In this document: in pieces, positions 24,934 to 33,579 of the stretch | Layout of the letters: each line of letters opens with the position of its first letter | Position numbering within the stretch: position 1 is the first letter of the stretch | DNA from: Bacillota bacterium | GTDB lineage: Bacteria; Bacillota; Clostridia; Christensenellales; Aristaeellaceae | Assembly (NCBI GenBank): GCA_023413135.1 | Contig: JAEZQK010000004.1 | Location: 22,956-86,955 of the forward strand | Direction: 5' to 3' | Length of the DNA stretch: 64,000 bases | The notes under the pieces: model-generated | What the model was told of the DNA's origin: nothing | The model's input: the letters and a program-made list of their open reading frames with translations, nothing else | Database searches by the model: none | Made by a program: the position numbers and the translations under genes

Positions 24934-25959
24934 TTAAGACAGCAGCTCGATAATCTTCCTGGCGGCCCCCTCGTCGGTAACAAGCATCTCGTGGCGGTAG
25001 TGGCGCAGGACCGCGATCATGGCCTCGGCCTTTTTTCCGCCTGCCGACACGGCAATCATCAAACAGTTGGGCTTTAACCGTCCCAGGTCGACCCCCACGC
25101 TGGAAGCCGTATACAAACAGTTTCCCTCACGATCGAAGTAATATCCAAAGGCTTCCGCTACCGCACCTTCGGACAGGAGCTTTTTGGTGAGGCCTACCGA
25201 CAGGTGCCGGTGTTTGGCCATTTCATCAGCCCGGCCAATGCCGTGGAGAATCACATCCGCCCGCTGGAGAAGCTCAATGGTTTCCCGTACTTCCGGCAGC
25301 TTGCGCATTTCCTGCATGGCCGCCGCATCCAAATGGTCGGGCAGGTGGATTAGCCGGTGATGGCCGCCAAGCTTGCGGGCGATTTCCGCCGCCAAGGTGT
25401 TGGCCTGGGTCTCCACCGTGCGGCCCATACCGCCCCTGGCCGGCACCACCATCACGTTCATGGGCGAGGAAGGCTGCATGTTTCGGGCCACCTCAGCCAT
25501 GGTGCCGCCTCCGGTCACCGCCAGGGTATCGCCGCTTTGCAATATGCCCCGCAAGCGCTGCGCCGCCATCCGGCCCACATCGTGAAGCACATGGTTTTCC
25601 TCATCGGCGTTCCCTGCCGCTACAAAGACGCGGGGTACGTTTAATAGTCCGGACAAGGTAGTCTCCAGGGCGGTGAGGCCCCGCATGGCCCGGCTGAATT
25701 CCCGTGCACCGGGCAAAACGGCTTCCGCCGCCTGTGTCAGCGTCATTCCCGCCGCGTCCAGGTCAATGAACCCTTCCTCTTTGAGCACCGTGGCCACCGT
25801 TCGTATCTCCCGCTCCGGAAGGTTCAGCCGTGTGGCCAGCTGCCTGCGTCCTACCGGCTGGAGGACGGCGATGCGCTCCAACACCAGCGCCCGAAGACCC
25901 ATTTCCCGGGCCAGATCGGGGGCAAGATGCTGCATCAAGTCCAGAAAATCCTCCTGCAT
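24934..25959 (-). CDS. cggR: central glycolytic genes regulator CggR (SorC/DeoR-like)
   Basis: 341 aa. A winged helix at about 15-80 (RIAVLQPVGRRQLATRLNLPEREIRTVATVL) precedes the sugar-phosphate-binding SorC domain with DTLAVTGGGTMAEVARNM and VHILHGIGRADEMAKHR-like motifs (the sequence reads ADVILHGIGRADEMAKHR). CggR binds tandem repeats inside the operon's early transcribed region and is released by fructose-1,6-bisphosphate. Two direct TGGGAC repeats lie just after its own -10 element, supporting autoregulation. Downstream genes are pgk, tpiA and gpmI. Confidence 0.93.
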   Translation of the reverse strand: MQEDFLDLMQHLAPDLAREMGLRALVLERIAVLQPVGRRQLATRLNLPEREIRTVATVLKEEGFIDLDAAGMTLTQAAEAVLPGAREFSRAMRGLTALETTLSGLLNVPRVFVAAGNADEENHVLHDVGRMAAQRLRGILQSGDTLAVTGGGTMAEVARNMQPSSPMNVMVVPARGGMGRTVETQANTLAAEIARKLGGHHRLIHLPDHLDAAAMQEMRKLPEVRETIELLQRADVILHGIGRADEMAKHRHLSVGLTKKLLSEGAVAEAFGYYFDREGNCLYTASSVGVDLGRLKPNCLMIAVSAGGKKAEAMIAVLRHYRHEMLVTDEGAARKIIELLS

Positions 25960-25984
25960 TCCTTCCCTCCGGCGGGCTCAAAGT

Positions 25985-26042
25985 GTCCCACTTGACCATT
26001 TTCGTCCCACAAAAGTATACATCAGCCGGGGCGAAACCGCAA
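25985..26042 (-). promoter_or_regulatory. promoter and CggR-like operator of the glycolytic operon
   Basis: On the minus strand TTGCGG (26037-26042), a 17-base spacer and TATACT (26014-26019) are followed by direct repeats TGGGAC at 26004-26009 and 25985-25990 (19-base period), the first with GGTC/TGGTC at the expected distance. This resembles the B. subtilis CggR operator (two CGGGAC...TGTC units about 20 bases apart) placed downstream of the start, as a roadblock. Confidence 0.7.
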
Positions 26043-26126
26043 GTCCCGGTAAGAAAATTGTGCGTACTGAAAGTTGTTTTCTTTCTGTCCTGCGGTGCAT
26101 ACAATGTGCCAGGAGGGGGCGCCGCT

Positions 26127-26384
26127 ATGGAAAATATTATGCTGATTGGGTTATATGCAGGGCTATTGCTGCTCATTTACATAGCCGGCGTCCATGTGGA
26201 GCCGTACAAACCCGCTTGGAAGCTTTTGGAGCGGGGTCTCTTGGGCGTTGGCGTGCTGATGGTATGGAACCTTTTAGCTGCACCCCTTGACCTAAACATA
26301 GGCCTCAATCCCCTGACGGCCATCATTACCGGAATGCTGGGTGTGCCGGGGCTGGGGCTGTTGCTGGTATTGCGGATCATGTAA
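26127..26384 (+). CDS. bofA: pro-sigma-K processing inhibitor BofA
   Basis: 85 aa from the ATG at 26127, set by AGGAGGGGG. Two membrane segments (MLIGLYAGLLLLIYIAG and LLERGLLGVGVLMVWNLL) and the diagnostic C-terminus NPLTAIITGMLGVPGLGLL identify BofA. In sporulation it holds the SpoIVFB protease inactive until the forespore signals, delaying sigma-K activation in the mother cell. It is divergent from cggR. A longer GTG-started frame covering it is an artefact of the high GC content. Confidence 0.93.
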   Translation: MENIMLIGLYAGLLLLIYIAGVHVEPYKPAWKLLERGLLGVGVLMVWNLLAAPLDLNIGLNPLTAIITGMLGVPGLGLLLVLRIM

Positions 26385-26442
26385 CCAGGGAGGCTCTGCC
26401 TCCCTGGACCCACCGCCAAAGGGATACATCCCTTTGGAATCC
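26385..26442 (+). repeat. double-hairpin repeat CCAGGG/CCAAAGGG, copy after bofA
   Basis: Starts on the base after the bofA stop: CCAGGGAGG / CCTCCCTGG, then CCAAAGGGAT / ATCCCTTTGGAATCC. Same unit and same orientation relative to the upstream gene as at 23621-23672. Confidence 0.7.
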
Positions 26443-26504
26443 TATTTTGGACTATGTGCAGGGAAGAAATATATAAACCAATAGGGAGTGCTGACGGGGC
26501 ATAT

Positions 26505-26539
26505 TTACTCCTTCAGTCGCCGCAGGCGACTGAAGGAGT
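26505..26539 (-). terminator. long hairpin after thiI
   Basis: A perfect 16-bp inverted repeat TACTCCTTCAGTCGCC / GGCGACTGAAGGAGTA with a 3-base loop, 25 bases past the thiI stop. No long T-tract follows, so it may protect the 3' end as well as terminate. Confidence 0.6.
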
Positions 26540-26564
26540 AGTCTCCAATAAGCAGCCCTTCTCC

Positions 26565-27707
26565 TTACACGTCCACAACCTCAATATTGTCCAACGCATC
26601 CTGGATGAGGGCCTCGCTATTAAGCAGCGCCTCCCCTTCCAGGATTTTTTCCATTTTGGGCCTGGTGGCGGGATGGCGGGGCGTGAACACGGTGCAGCAG
26701 TCTTCGTACGGCAAAGAAGAAGTTTCAAACGTGCCGATACGCCGGGCCACATCGATGATCTCCTGCTTGTCAAACCCGATCAGGGGCCGGAAAACAGGCA
26801 GTGACACCACCTCATCCGTACACTGAAGCGATTGCATGGTCTGGCTGGCCACCTGCCCGATGCTCTCGCCGGTAATCAGGCCATGGGAGTTCTCCGTTTG
26901 GGCGATCCGCTCGGCAATGCGCATCATGTACCTGCGCATGATGAGGGTGGTATACTCCTCCGGGCACTTTTCATGGATCTCCATCTGGATGCGGGTGAAG
27001 GGCACCACATGCACCCGAACGCCGCACAAACTTTCGGAAAGGATGCGGGCCAGGGACAGCACCTTTTCCTTTGCCCTGTCACTGGTGTAGGGGAAGGAGT
27101 GGAAGTGGACGGCGCTTACCGTAACGCCGCGCTTGGCGATCATGTAGCCGGCCACGGGGCTGTCGATGCCGCCGGACAAAAGCAGCGTGGCCCGGCCATT
27201 GGTGCCCACGGGCATGCCGCCTGCAGCGGGAATGGTCTTAACATACAGGTAAGCCATGTCCCTTATCTCCACGTTCAGCACGTGCTCAGGAGTATGGACA
27301 TCCACCGAAAGATCCGGCAGCTTTTGCAAAAGATATTCTCCCATGCGGCTGTTAATTTCCGGGGAATCCAGAAAATAGCGCTTGTCGGAGCGGCGGGCGG
27401 ACACCTTGAAGGTGCCCTTGATGTCCTTCATCATTTCCGCTGCGGCGGCACAGAGCGTATCAAAATCGGCCTTTTCCATTTCGATGGCGGGGCACACGGA
27501 GTGCACGCCGAACACCTTGGTCACCCGGCGGATGCACTCATGCATGTCCGCCCCGCAGACGAAAACACGGCTGTCATTCAGCCACACATGGCCGCCGATT
27601 TCTTTCACAGCGGCTTTGACCCTTTCCACCAGCATGCGCAGAAAATAAGGCCGGTTCAGGCCTTTCAAATAAATTTCGCCAAAGCGGACCAGGAGCACCT
27701 CACGCAT
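26565..27707 (-). CDS. thiI: tRNA 4-thiouridine synthetase ThiI
   Basis: 380 aa. It activates U8 of tRNA with ATP and inserts sulfur supplied by a cysteine desulfurase. Domains in order: N-terminal ferredoxin-like and THUMP (about 1-170, with VLLVRFGEIYLKGLNRPYF), then the PP-loop ATPase (LLLSGGIDSPVAGYMIAKRG). It has no C-terminal rhodanese domain, as in most Firmicutes. The desulfurase gene lies 232 bases upstream on the same strand, separated by a repeat, and is the likely sulfur donor. AGAGGAG precedes the ATG. Confidence 0.95.
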   Translation of the reverse strand: MREVLLVRFGEIYLKGLNRPYFLRMLVERVKAAVKEIGGHVWLNDSRVFVCGADMHECIRRVTKVFGVHSVCPAIEMEKADFDTLCAAAAEMMKDIKGTFKVSARRSDKRYFLDSPEINSRMGEYLLQKLPDLSVDVHTPEHVLNVEIRDMAYLYVKTIPAAGGMPVGTNGRATLLLSGGIDSPVAGYMIAKRGVTVSAVHFHSFPYTSDRAKEKVLSLARILSESLCGVRVHVVPFTRIQMEIHEKCPEEYTTLIMRRYMMRIAERIAQTENSHGLITGESIGQVASQTMQSLQCTDEVVSLPVFRPLIGFDKQEIIDVARRIGTFETSSLPYEDCCTVFTPRHPATRPKMEKILEGEALLNSEALIQDALDNIEVVDV

Positions 27708-27760
27708 GACTAAATCTCCTCTGAATGAACTCTTGTTCCATTTTTATAGATTAGCAGTTT

Positions 27761-27846
27761 TACGGGCGAACACAGTTCGCCCCTACAATATGTTGTATTC
27801 TGTATGTTGTGTTGTGCCATCCGTAGGGGCGACCTGTGGTCGCCCG
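27761..27846. repeat. inverted GGGCGAAC/GTTCGCCC element, second locus
   Basis: The 26-base arm at 27761-27786 is identical to 7689-7714, and a diverged inverted partner (GTAGGGGCGACCTGTGGTCGCCC, written in parts) sits at 27823-27845. The gap 27708-27939 between nifS and thiI otherwise holds only low-complexity repeat remnants. Confidence 0.6.
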
Positions 27847-27939
27847 CATATTTCACAATTGCCTAAAGGAGGCTTGCCTGCACCGCCATCCGGCTCAATC
27901 GTTCCATTGCTCACTAACCAATACTCCCAACATTCTCCT

Positions 27940-29091
27940 CTATCTTCGCACAAACTTAGATAGCGTCTGATAATGCTCCTTCACCCGCTCCGCCGCATAG
28001 TCAATCTCCGCCTCCGTGGTATAAGGGGACAAGCTGAAGCGGATGGCGCACTCCGCGTCCCACTGGGGCACGGACATGGCCTTGAGCGTTTCCGACACTT
28101 TTTGCTTGCGGGAGGAGCAGGCGGAGCCCATGCTGACGTAAACGCCGTCCCCGGAAAGGGCATAAAGCATGGTTTCCGAGCGCACGGGCCGGAACGACAC
28201 ATTCAATATGTGGGGGCCGCAGGCAGGGCTATTAAGCTCCGGCCCGTTGATGTTCACGCCGGGCACTCCTTCCATGAGAAGCTCATACAGCCGCCGCTTG
28301 AGGGCAGCCATCGCTTCAGCCGCATTTGAGGGATACGTCTCTACTGCCGACATCAGCCCGGCGATGCCAGGCGTGTTCTCCGTGCCGGAGCGCAAGCCCT
28401 TCTCCTGACCGCCGCCAAACTCCCGGGGGCTTACCTTGTGCCCCTTTTGCAGGATCAATGCACCCACGCCCTTGGGGCCGTGGAGCTTGTGGGAACTCAA
28501 GGCATAGGATTGTATGTTGATGGCCTGCATGGAAATGGGCACGCGCAAAAAACCCTGCACGCCATCCACATGGAGGGCTGCCTTGGGGCAGAGCCTGTCC
28601 CGCAACGCCGCGATCTCTTTGAGCGGCTGTATGACCCCTGTTTCGTTGTTCACCTGCATCACGCAGATCAGATGCACGCTTTCATCCAGCAGGGTTTCAA
28701 AAGCCTCAATATCCACCGTACTGTCCCTTAATACGGGGATGCTGACAGGCGTGTGCCCCATCCGCTCCGCCGCCAAACAGCTTTGCTTCACGGCGGGGTG
28801 TTCCACCGCCGTATACAAAACCTTCCCCGGCTTTTTGACGGTGGACAAATAGCCCAGGATCGCCAAATTGTCGGCTTCGGTGCCCCCGGCGGTAAAAATC
28901 ACCTCCCCCGCCCCGGCCTGTGAAAGCTTCATAAGCAGCGCGCGGCAATCATCCATCCGCTTCTCCGCTTTCAGGGCGGGGCCGTAGGGGGAGGAGGGGT
29001 TGTAATAGCCATCCCGCATGGCAGCCGTAACCGCTTCAATCACCGGCTGCGACGGCCTTGTGGTGGCGCTATTGTCCAGATATGCTTCCAT
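27940..29091 (-). CDS. cysteine desulfurase (NifS/IscS family)
   Basis: 383 aa PLP enzyme that takes sulfur from cysteine for tRNA thiolation or cluster assembly. Visible are YLDNSATTRPS, FTAGGTEADNLAI, the catalytic HPAVKQS region, VQVNNETGVIQP-type motif (here VMQVNNETGVIQP), the PLP lysine in SSHKLHGPKGVGAL, and the active-site loop GSACSSRKQKVS with the sulfur-carrying Cys. Its ATG shares a base with the stop of the upstream gene. Its partner thiI is downstream, so tRNA 4-thiouridine is the likely role. Confidence 0.95.
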   Translation of the reverse strand: MEAYLDNSATTRPSQPVIEAVTAAMRDGYYNPSSPYGPALKAEKRMDDCRALLMKLSQAGAGEVIFTAGGTEADNLAILGYLSTVKKPGKVLYTAVEHPAVKQSCLAAERMGHTPVSIPVLRDSTVDIEAFETLLDESVHLICVMQVNNETGVIQPLKEIAALRDRLCPKAALHVDGVQGFLRVPISMQAINIQSYALSSHKLHGPKGVGALILQKGHKVSPREFGGGQEKGLRSGTENTPGIAGLMSAVETYPSNAAEAMAALKRRLYELLMEGVPGVNINGPELNSPACGPHILNVSFRPVRSETMLYALSGDGVYVSMGSACSSRKQKVSETLKAMSVPQWDAECAIRFSLSPYTTEAEIDYAAERVKEHYQTLSKFVRR

Positions 29092-29621
29092 TATGCCTGA
29101 TAGGCGCCCCTTTGCAGGTATTTTTTGATCAGGTCCACCATCTCTTCCGAAGGTTCCAGAACGATGACGCGCTTGTTCCCATCCTTCACGAAGTAGAAAT
29201 AATACAGTTCCGCGCCACGATTTAAAAACCAGTGATCCTTTTTGATGCCCGGCATGGTAATGTAGCGCTGGAAGGAGGAGGAGGAAACGGGCCCGAAGGC
29301 CTCCACGTTTTTCACCCGCATGGTGCCAAGGTTCTTACGCTTCTGGTTATTGAACACCTTGGCAAAATCCATTTCCCCGTTGGTAAAGGTGTACTCAAAA
29401 TCCGTACGGAGCCTGTCCCGGCGGAGGAACAAAAGCACCGCGCTGCCGCCGCTGATGACGACCGTGATCACAGAAAACAGATCGAAGGATGTGAACAGCA
29501 GCTGAAGCTGTATCACAGCGAAAAGCGCCATAATCACCATCACCACCGCCGAGATGTAATACAGCACTTCGTCCAGTCCCTTGCTTTTCTTGACTACGAT
29601 CTCTTCCTTAAAATGATCCAT
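29091..29621 (-). CDS. two-helix membrane protein with PH-like tail, unknown function
   Basis: 176 aa. Two membrane segments lie at about 20-65 (VLYYISAVVMVIMALFAVIQL and FSVITVVISGGSAVLLFL), followed by a soluble beta-rich region (about 75-176) reminiscent of a PH-like or DUF6106-type domain; the family assignment is from memory and uncertain. AGGAGGAGA precedes the ATG. Its stop overlaps the desulfurase start by one base (TAATG), so the two are translationally coupled. Confidence 0.7.
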   Translation of the reverse strand: MDHFKEEIVVKKSKGLDEVLYYISAVVMVIMALFAVIQLQLLFTSFDLFSVITVVISGGSAVLLFLRRDRLRTDFEYTFTNGEMDFAKVFNNQKRKNLGTMRVKNVEAFGPVSSSSFQRYITMPGIKKDHWFLNRGAELYYFYFVKDGNKRVIVLEPSEEMVDLIKKYLQRGAYQA

Positions 29622-29669
29622 TTGTTTCTCCTCCTTATGTATATACCAATAGAGCTGGAAGCGGTATGA

Positions 29670-30119
29670 TCAAAACAGGAATACCACGGTTATAATCAGC
29701 CCCAGCAGCGCCCCGGCAAACACCTCCAGGGGCGTATGGCCGATCAGTTCCTTCAACTCTTCCTCGGTGATGTGCTTGCCGTCTATCAGCATGTCGTGCA
29801 ATATCTTGTTGATCACCACGGCCTGGGTGCCCGTTTCCCTGCGCACACCGGCGGCATCGTACATCACAATGATGGCAAGGGCAAAGGAGATAGCAAATTC
29901 CGCCGTATCAAAGCCCATTCTCGCCCCCACCATGGCGGTCAAAGCCACCACCAAAGCGCTGTGGGAGCTGGGCATACCGCCGGAGCCCAGCCACCTGCGC
30001 CAATTCAGCTCGTGCTCCACCAGATAGTAGATGGGCACCTTCAGCGCCTGGGCGATAAACCAGGATGTCATGGCACAAAGCAATATTTGATTCCGCAATA
30101 TTTCCGCGATGCTATGCAA
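29670..30119 (-). CDS. divergent PAP2 family protein (YuiD-like, DUF212)
   Basis: 149 aa integral membrane protein with about four helices. Phosphatase-like motifs GGMPSSHSALVVAL and the QAVVINKILHDMLIDGK segment match the DUF212/YuiD family, related to acid phosphatases acting on lipid phosphates. The start is TTG at 30119, with GAGGCGG 8-9 bases upstream. It directly follows ispA on the same strand, which fits a role on polyprenyl phosphates, but that is inference. Confidence 0.88.
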   Translation of the reverse strand: MHSIAEILRNQILLCAMTSWFIAQALKVPIYYLVEHELNWRRWLGSGGMPSSHSALVVALTAMVGARMGFDTAEFAISFALAIIVMYDAAGVRRETGTQAVVINKILHDMLIDGKHITEEELKELIGHTPLEVFAGALLGLIITVVFLF

Positions 30120-30155
30120 CGAAACAACCGCCTCTGATTAAAATCCGAACTTCAC

Positions 30156-31052
30156 TTATTGTACCCGGTGAAGCATGCTTTGCGCAAGGTATGCAAGAAA
30201 GTTTCCCCTTTGTTCAAAAAGAGAAAGGGCTTTAACCGCAGCTTCCACGTGAAGGCGTGCATCCTCCCGGGCTTTTTCCATCCCCACGCAGGCGGGCCAG
30301 GTCAGCTTTCCGTGCTTTTCATCCATGCCCGTTTTCTTGCCCAGCAGCTTTTCTTCGCCGATAAGGTCCAGGATGTCATCCACAATTTGAAAGGCCACGC
30401 CCATATGAAAGCCGTAGTCTCTTATCGCATCAAGCTCGGCTGCCGTGCCGCCGGCAAGCGTGAGCCCCGCCTCCACCGCGCCTATGATCATATCCGCCGT
30501 CTTGTGGCGGTGGATGTAATTCACCAGGGAGATTTCCGGCCTTTGCCCTTCCATGGATACATCCAGAGATTGGCCCGCCACCATCCCCGTGACGCCAGCC
30601 CGGCGGGCAATGGCGCTTAATGCGGATACGGCCTCCCGCGTACCAAGCTTTTCAGCCGCATCCAGCATGACTTCGTAAGCCATATTCACAAGCCCGTCCC
30701 CCGCCAGGATGGCCATGGCCTCCCCGTATGCCCTGTGGCATGTTGGCATGCCGCGCCTTAAATCATCGTCGTCCATGGCGGGCAGGTCATCGTGGATCAG
30801 GGAATAGGTGTGGATCATCTCCAGCGCCACGGCATAGGGCAGTGCCGGGGTGACATCTTCCTTCTTCAGAGCATAGGCCGACAAAAGCATCACAGGCCGC
30901 AGCCGCTTACCCCCGGCCATCAGGCTGTAGCGCATGGCCTTGCCCAGAAGGCCGGGAATTTCATTTTCATCCGGTACCGTATCACCCGGAAGGATAACGC
31001 TTCCCAGCGCGTTTTCCACCAGGGTCTGGTATGTGACATATGTTTCTTTCAC
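30156..31052 (-). CDS. ispA: farnesyl diphosphate synthase (polyprenyl synthetase)
   Basis: 298 aa. It condenses isopentenyl diphosphate with dimethylallyl and geranyl diphosphates. The two Asp-rich motifs are HDDLPAMDDDDLRRG and FQIVDDILDLIGEE; GGKRLRPVMLL and MVAGQSLDVSMEG are also typical. Product length (C15 versus C20) cannot be fixed by eye. The GTG start at 31052 overlaps the xseB stop (GTGA), giving the familiar xseA-xseB-ispA order of Firmicutes. Confidence 0.94.
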   Translation of the reverse strand: MKETYVTYQTLVENALGSVILPGDTVPDENEIPGLLGKAMRYSLMAGGKRLRPVMLLSAYALKKEDVTPALPYAVALEMIHTYSLIHDDLPAMDDDDLRRGMPTCHRAYGEAMAILAGDGLVNMAYEVMLDAAEKLGTREAVSALSAIARRAGVTGMVAGQSLDVSMEGQRPEISLVNYIHRHKTADMIIGAVEAGLTLAGGTAAELDAIRDYGFHMGVAFQIVDDILDLIGEEKLLGKKTGMDEKHGKLTWPACVGMEKAREDARLHVEAAVKALSLFEQRGNFLAYLAQSMLHRVQ

Positions 31053-31282
31053 GGCGTGATCTCCGAAGCTCCTTCCACGGGCATTTCCCCCTGAAGGCTT
31101 AGTTCTGATAGTTTCCCCTGGGCCTTTTGCAATTGGCCTTTCAGTTTCCGGGAAATGGCAACGCCCTCCTCGTACAGGCGGAGCATGGTTTCCAGTGGCT
31201 GTCCCCCCGCCTCCATGGTCTTTACCAGCGATTCGAACCTTTCCAGCGTCTGCTCGAAGGATTCGCTATTTATTTCACTCAA
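31049..31282 (-). CDS. xseB: exodeoxyribonuclease VII small subunit
   Basis: 77 aa, all-helical. It contains FEQTLERFESLVKTMEAG and LRLYEEGVAISRKLKGQL, the family core. Several small subunits bind each XseA and complete the single-strand-specific nuclease. The TTG at 31282 has AAGGAGGGGA upstream. It overlaps xseA by 8 bases and ispA by 4. Confidence 0.95.
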   Translation of the reverse strand: MSEINSESFEQTLERFESLVKTMEAGGQPLETMLRLYEEGVAISRKLKGQLQKAQGKLSELSLQGEMPVEGASEITP

Positions 31283-32495
31283 AGGGATTCCCCTCCTTTA
31301 CCTCAAGCGCACCGGCCAGCACTTGACCGTCCGAAAATACCACCCGCAGCCTGTCACCCGGGGAGACGGCCTTCACCCCTGTCACGGGCGCATCGCCTTT
31401 TATGGTCAGGGCATAGCCTCTTTTCAGCACCTGCATGGGACCAAGAGCGGAAAGCTTGGCCTGCGCGGCATTATAACGCGACTCCCGCGCCGCAAGACCC
31501 GCCATGGCCGCGTTTTTCAGCCGGGAGAAAAGCAGGTCGGCCCGGCTTTGGGCAGAGAGCAGCTGCGCCCTGGGATGCAAGCTTTGCAGCCTGTTTTGCG
31601 CCTTTAAAAGCCGCTCCTGCCTTTGAAGCAGTGCTTTTTCCGCGCCGCCAAGAAGCCTGCGGGCCATTTCCTCCACCGTGAAAACGAGATCCGTAAGAAT
31701 CGGCACCGTCATTTCCGCCGCGGCGGAAGGGGTGGAAGCCCGCACATCCGCCACAAAATCGGCGATGGTAAAGTCCGTCTCATGGCCCACGGCGGACACC
31801 ACCGGGACGGGGCACGATGCGATAGCCCTGGCCACGATCTCCTCATTGAAAGCCCACAGGTCCTCCATGGAGCCTCCGCCCCGGCCCACGATGATCACCG
31901 AAATACCGGGCAATTTACCCAGCGTCTCGATGCCGCGCACGATATCCTCCGCTGCGCCATCCCCCTGCACCTGGGCAGGGAACAGCGTAAGGTCCATGCC
32001 GGGATGGCGCCGCCAGGAAACCTGGCATATATCCCTGATCACCGCCCCGGTGCGGGAGGTGACGACGCCCACTTTGGTCGGCAGCAGCGGCAGGGGCCGC
32101 TTGCGGGCTGCGTCGAACAGTCCTTCCTTTTGCAGCTTCGCTTTTAACTGCTCAAAGCGCAGGAATAAATCCCCCAGTCCGTCTTCCTTCATGGCCTCGG
32201 CATAAAACTGGTACGCGCCGTCCCTGGGGTACAGGCTCACGCTGCCGGTAATTACCACCTGCAAACCGTCCCGTGGGACGAGCCGCACGGACAGGTTGTT
32301 CTGGCGGAACATGACACAATTGATACGCGCCGTATCATCCTTCAGGGAAAAGTACCAGTGGCCGGAGGTGTGGCGCTTGAAGTTGCTGATTTCGCCCTTC
32401 AGCCGCATGCGCTGGAGCATGGGGTCCGCCGCCAGGGTGCGGCGTACATATTCGTTCAACTCGCCTACTGAAAGAATGCCGTCAAACACTTTCAT
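31275..32495 (-). CDS. xseA: exodeoxyribonuclease VII large subunit
   Basis: 406 aa. An N-terminal OB fold (about 10-105: LKGEISNFKRHTSGHWYFSL) binds single-stranded DNA, followed by the catalytic domain (GVVTSRTGAVIRDI, IIVGRGGGSMEDLWAFN, SAVGHETDFTIADFVADVRA) and a coiled-coil that docks XseB. The sequence is complete. The ATG at 32495 overlaps folD by 4 bases. Confidence 0.97.
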   Translation of the reverse strand: MKVFDGILSVGELNEYVRRTLAADPMLQRMRLKGEISNFKRHTSGHWYFSLKDDTARINCVMFRQNNLSVRLVPRDGLQVVITGSVSLYPRDGAYQFYAEAMKEDGLGDLFLRFEQLKAKLQKEGLFDAARKRPLPLLPTKVGVVTSRTGAVIRDICQVSWRRHPGMDLTLFPAQVQGDGAAEDIVRGIETLGKLPGISVIIVGRGGGSMEDLWAFNEEIVARAIASCPVPVVSAVGHETDFTIADFVADVRASTPSAAAEMTVPILTDLVFTVEEMARRLLGGAEKALLQRQERLLKAQNRLQSLHPRAQLLSAQSRADLLFSRLKNAAMAGLAARESRYNAAQAKLSALGPMQVLKRGYALTIKGDAPVTGVKAVSPGDRLRVVFSDGQVLAGALEVKEGNPFE

Positions 32496-33352
32496 GCTTT
32501 CTTGGAAGCAAGGCGGGCGCTTGCAATTTGAAGCGTGTTGGCCATCAGCATAGCCACAGTCATTAATCCCACGCCGCCGGGCACGGGAGATATGTACTCC
32601 GCCACTTTTGAGGCAGTCTCAAAATCCACATCGCCGATCACCTTGCCGTCCACACGGTTGATACCCACGTCGATGACCAATGCGCCGGGCTTTACCATAT
32701 CTCCGGTGATGAACTTAGGCCGGCCCACCGCCGCCACCAGGATGTCCGCCCTGCGGGTGTGTACGGCCAGATCCTTGGTGCGGGAATGGCATACCGTAAC
32801 CGTGGCATTCTCCTTAATGAGCAGCATGGCAATGGGCTTGCCCACGTTGTTGCTGCGGCCCACCACCACGGCCTCCTTGCCGCTTATCAAAACGCCGGTG
32901 GAATGGATCATTTCCATAACACCTTTTGGAGTACATGCCACAATGGTATCCATGCCGCCAAACAGCCTGCCCATGTTGACCACATGGAAGCCGTCCACGT
33001 CCTTTTCCGGGCTGATCAGGGAAAGGGCGGCAGCCTCATCCATATGCTTGGGCAGGGGCACCTGCACAAGGATGCCGTCGATATTTTCATCCTCGTTGAA
33101 GCGGCGGATAAGCTCCTCCAGCTCCTGCTGGGTGGTGGTCTCGGGCAGGCGCAATACGGTGGAAGCGATGCCTATCTCATGGCAGGCCTTTTCCTTGTTG
33201 CGCACGTAGATTTGACTGCCCGGGTCTTCCCCTACCAGGATCACCGCCAGGCCGGGGGTGATGCCCGCCGCCTTCAGCTCCTCCGTTTGAAGCCTTAGCT
33301 TTTCCTTGACAGCCGCAGAGAGCACCTTTCCGTCAATCAGTTGTGCAGCCAT
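32492..33352 (-). CDS. folD: bifunctional methylenetetrahydrofolate dehydrogenase/cyclohydrolase
   Basis: 286 aa. It interconverts 5,10-methylene-, methenyl- and 10-formyl-tetrahydrofolate using NADP. Recognised are the N-terminal AAQLIDGKVLSAAVKEKL, catalytic YVRNKEKACHEIGI, ILVQVPLPKHMDE, DVDGFHVVN, and the NADP loop VVVGRSNNVGKPIAMLL ending PVPGGVGLMTVAML. The ATG at 33352 has AAGGATGAGGG upstream; the ATG at 33361 lies inside that site. It is the first gene of folD-xseA-xseB-ispA. Confidence 0.97.
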   Translation of the reverse strand: MAAQLIDGKVLSAAVKEKLRLQTEELKAAGITPGLAVILVGEDPGSQIYVRNKEKACHEIGIASTVLRLPETTTQQELEELIRRFNEDENIDGILVQVPLPKHMDEAAALSLISPEKDVDGFHVVNMGRLFGGMDTIVACTPKGVMEMIHSTGVLISGKEAVVVGRSNNVGKPIAMLLIKENATVTVCHSRTKDLAVHTRRADILVAAVGRPKFITGDMVKPGALVIDVGINRVDGKVIGDVDFETASKVAEYISPVPGGVGLMTVAMLMANTLQIASARLASKKA

Positions 33353-33419
33353 ATCCCTCATCCTTTCGTATTGCCGTCAATGCAGTACTGTATTGACAGT
33401 GGCCCGTGAATAATGAAAG

Positions 33420-33560
33420 CTCAGCTCTAAGCCTTCCCCTTGAGGGGAAGGTGGCGCGCAGCGCCGGATGAGGTGTATGGCTGCAAAGGCATCTTAAGCG
33501 ACTTCCACCTCATCAGTCGACTTCGTCGACAGCTTCCCCTTAAGGGGAAGCCTTGGCATG
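33420..33560. repeat. palindromic intergenic repeat (CTTCCCCTTGAGGGGAAG type)
   Basis: Two opposed halves: AAGCCTTCCCCTTGAGGGGAAGG with GGCGCGCAGCGCC and GGATGAGGTG, then CCACCTCATCAGTCGACTTCG, TCGACAGC and TTCCCCTTAAGGGGAAGCC (given in parts). This repeat type is familiar from intestinal Clostridia. No gene is present in 33353-33579. Confidence 0.7.
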
Positions 33561-33579
33561 TTTGTCCCGCTCCCAATTG

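Noticed and set aside
25830..26384. 184-codon GTG frame covering bofA
   Set aside because: The first 99 codons are antisense to cggR; only the part from 26127 has a ribosome binding site and BofA motifs.
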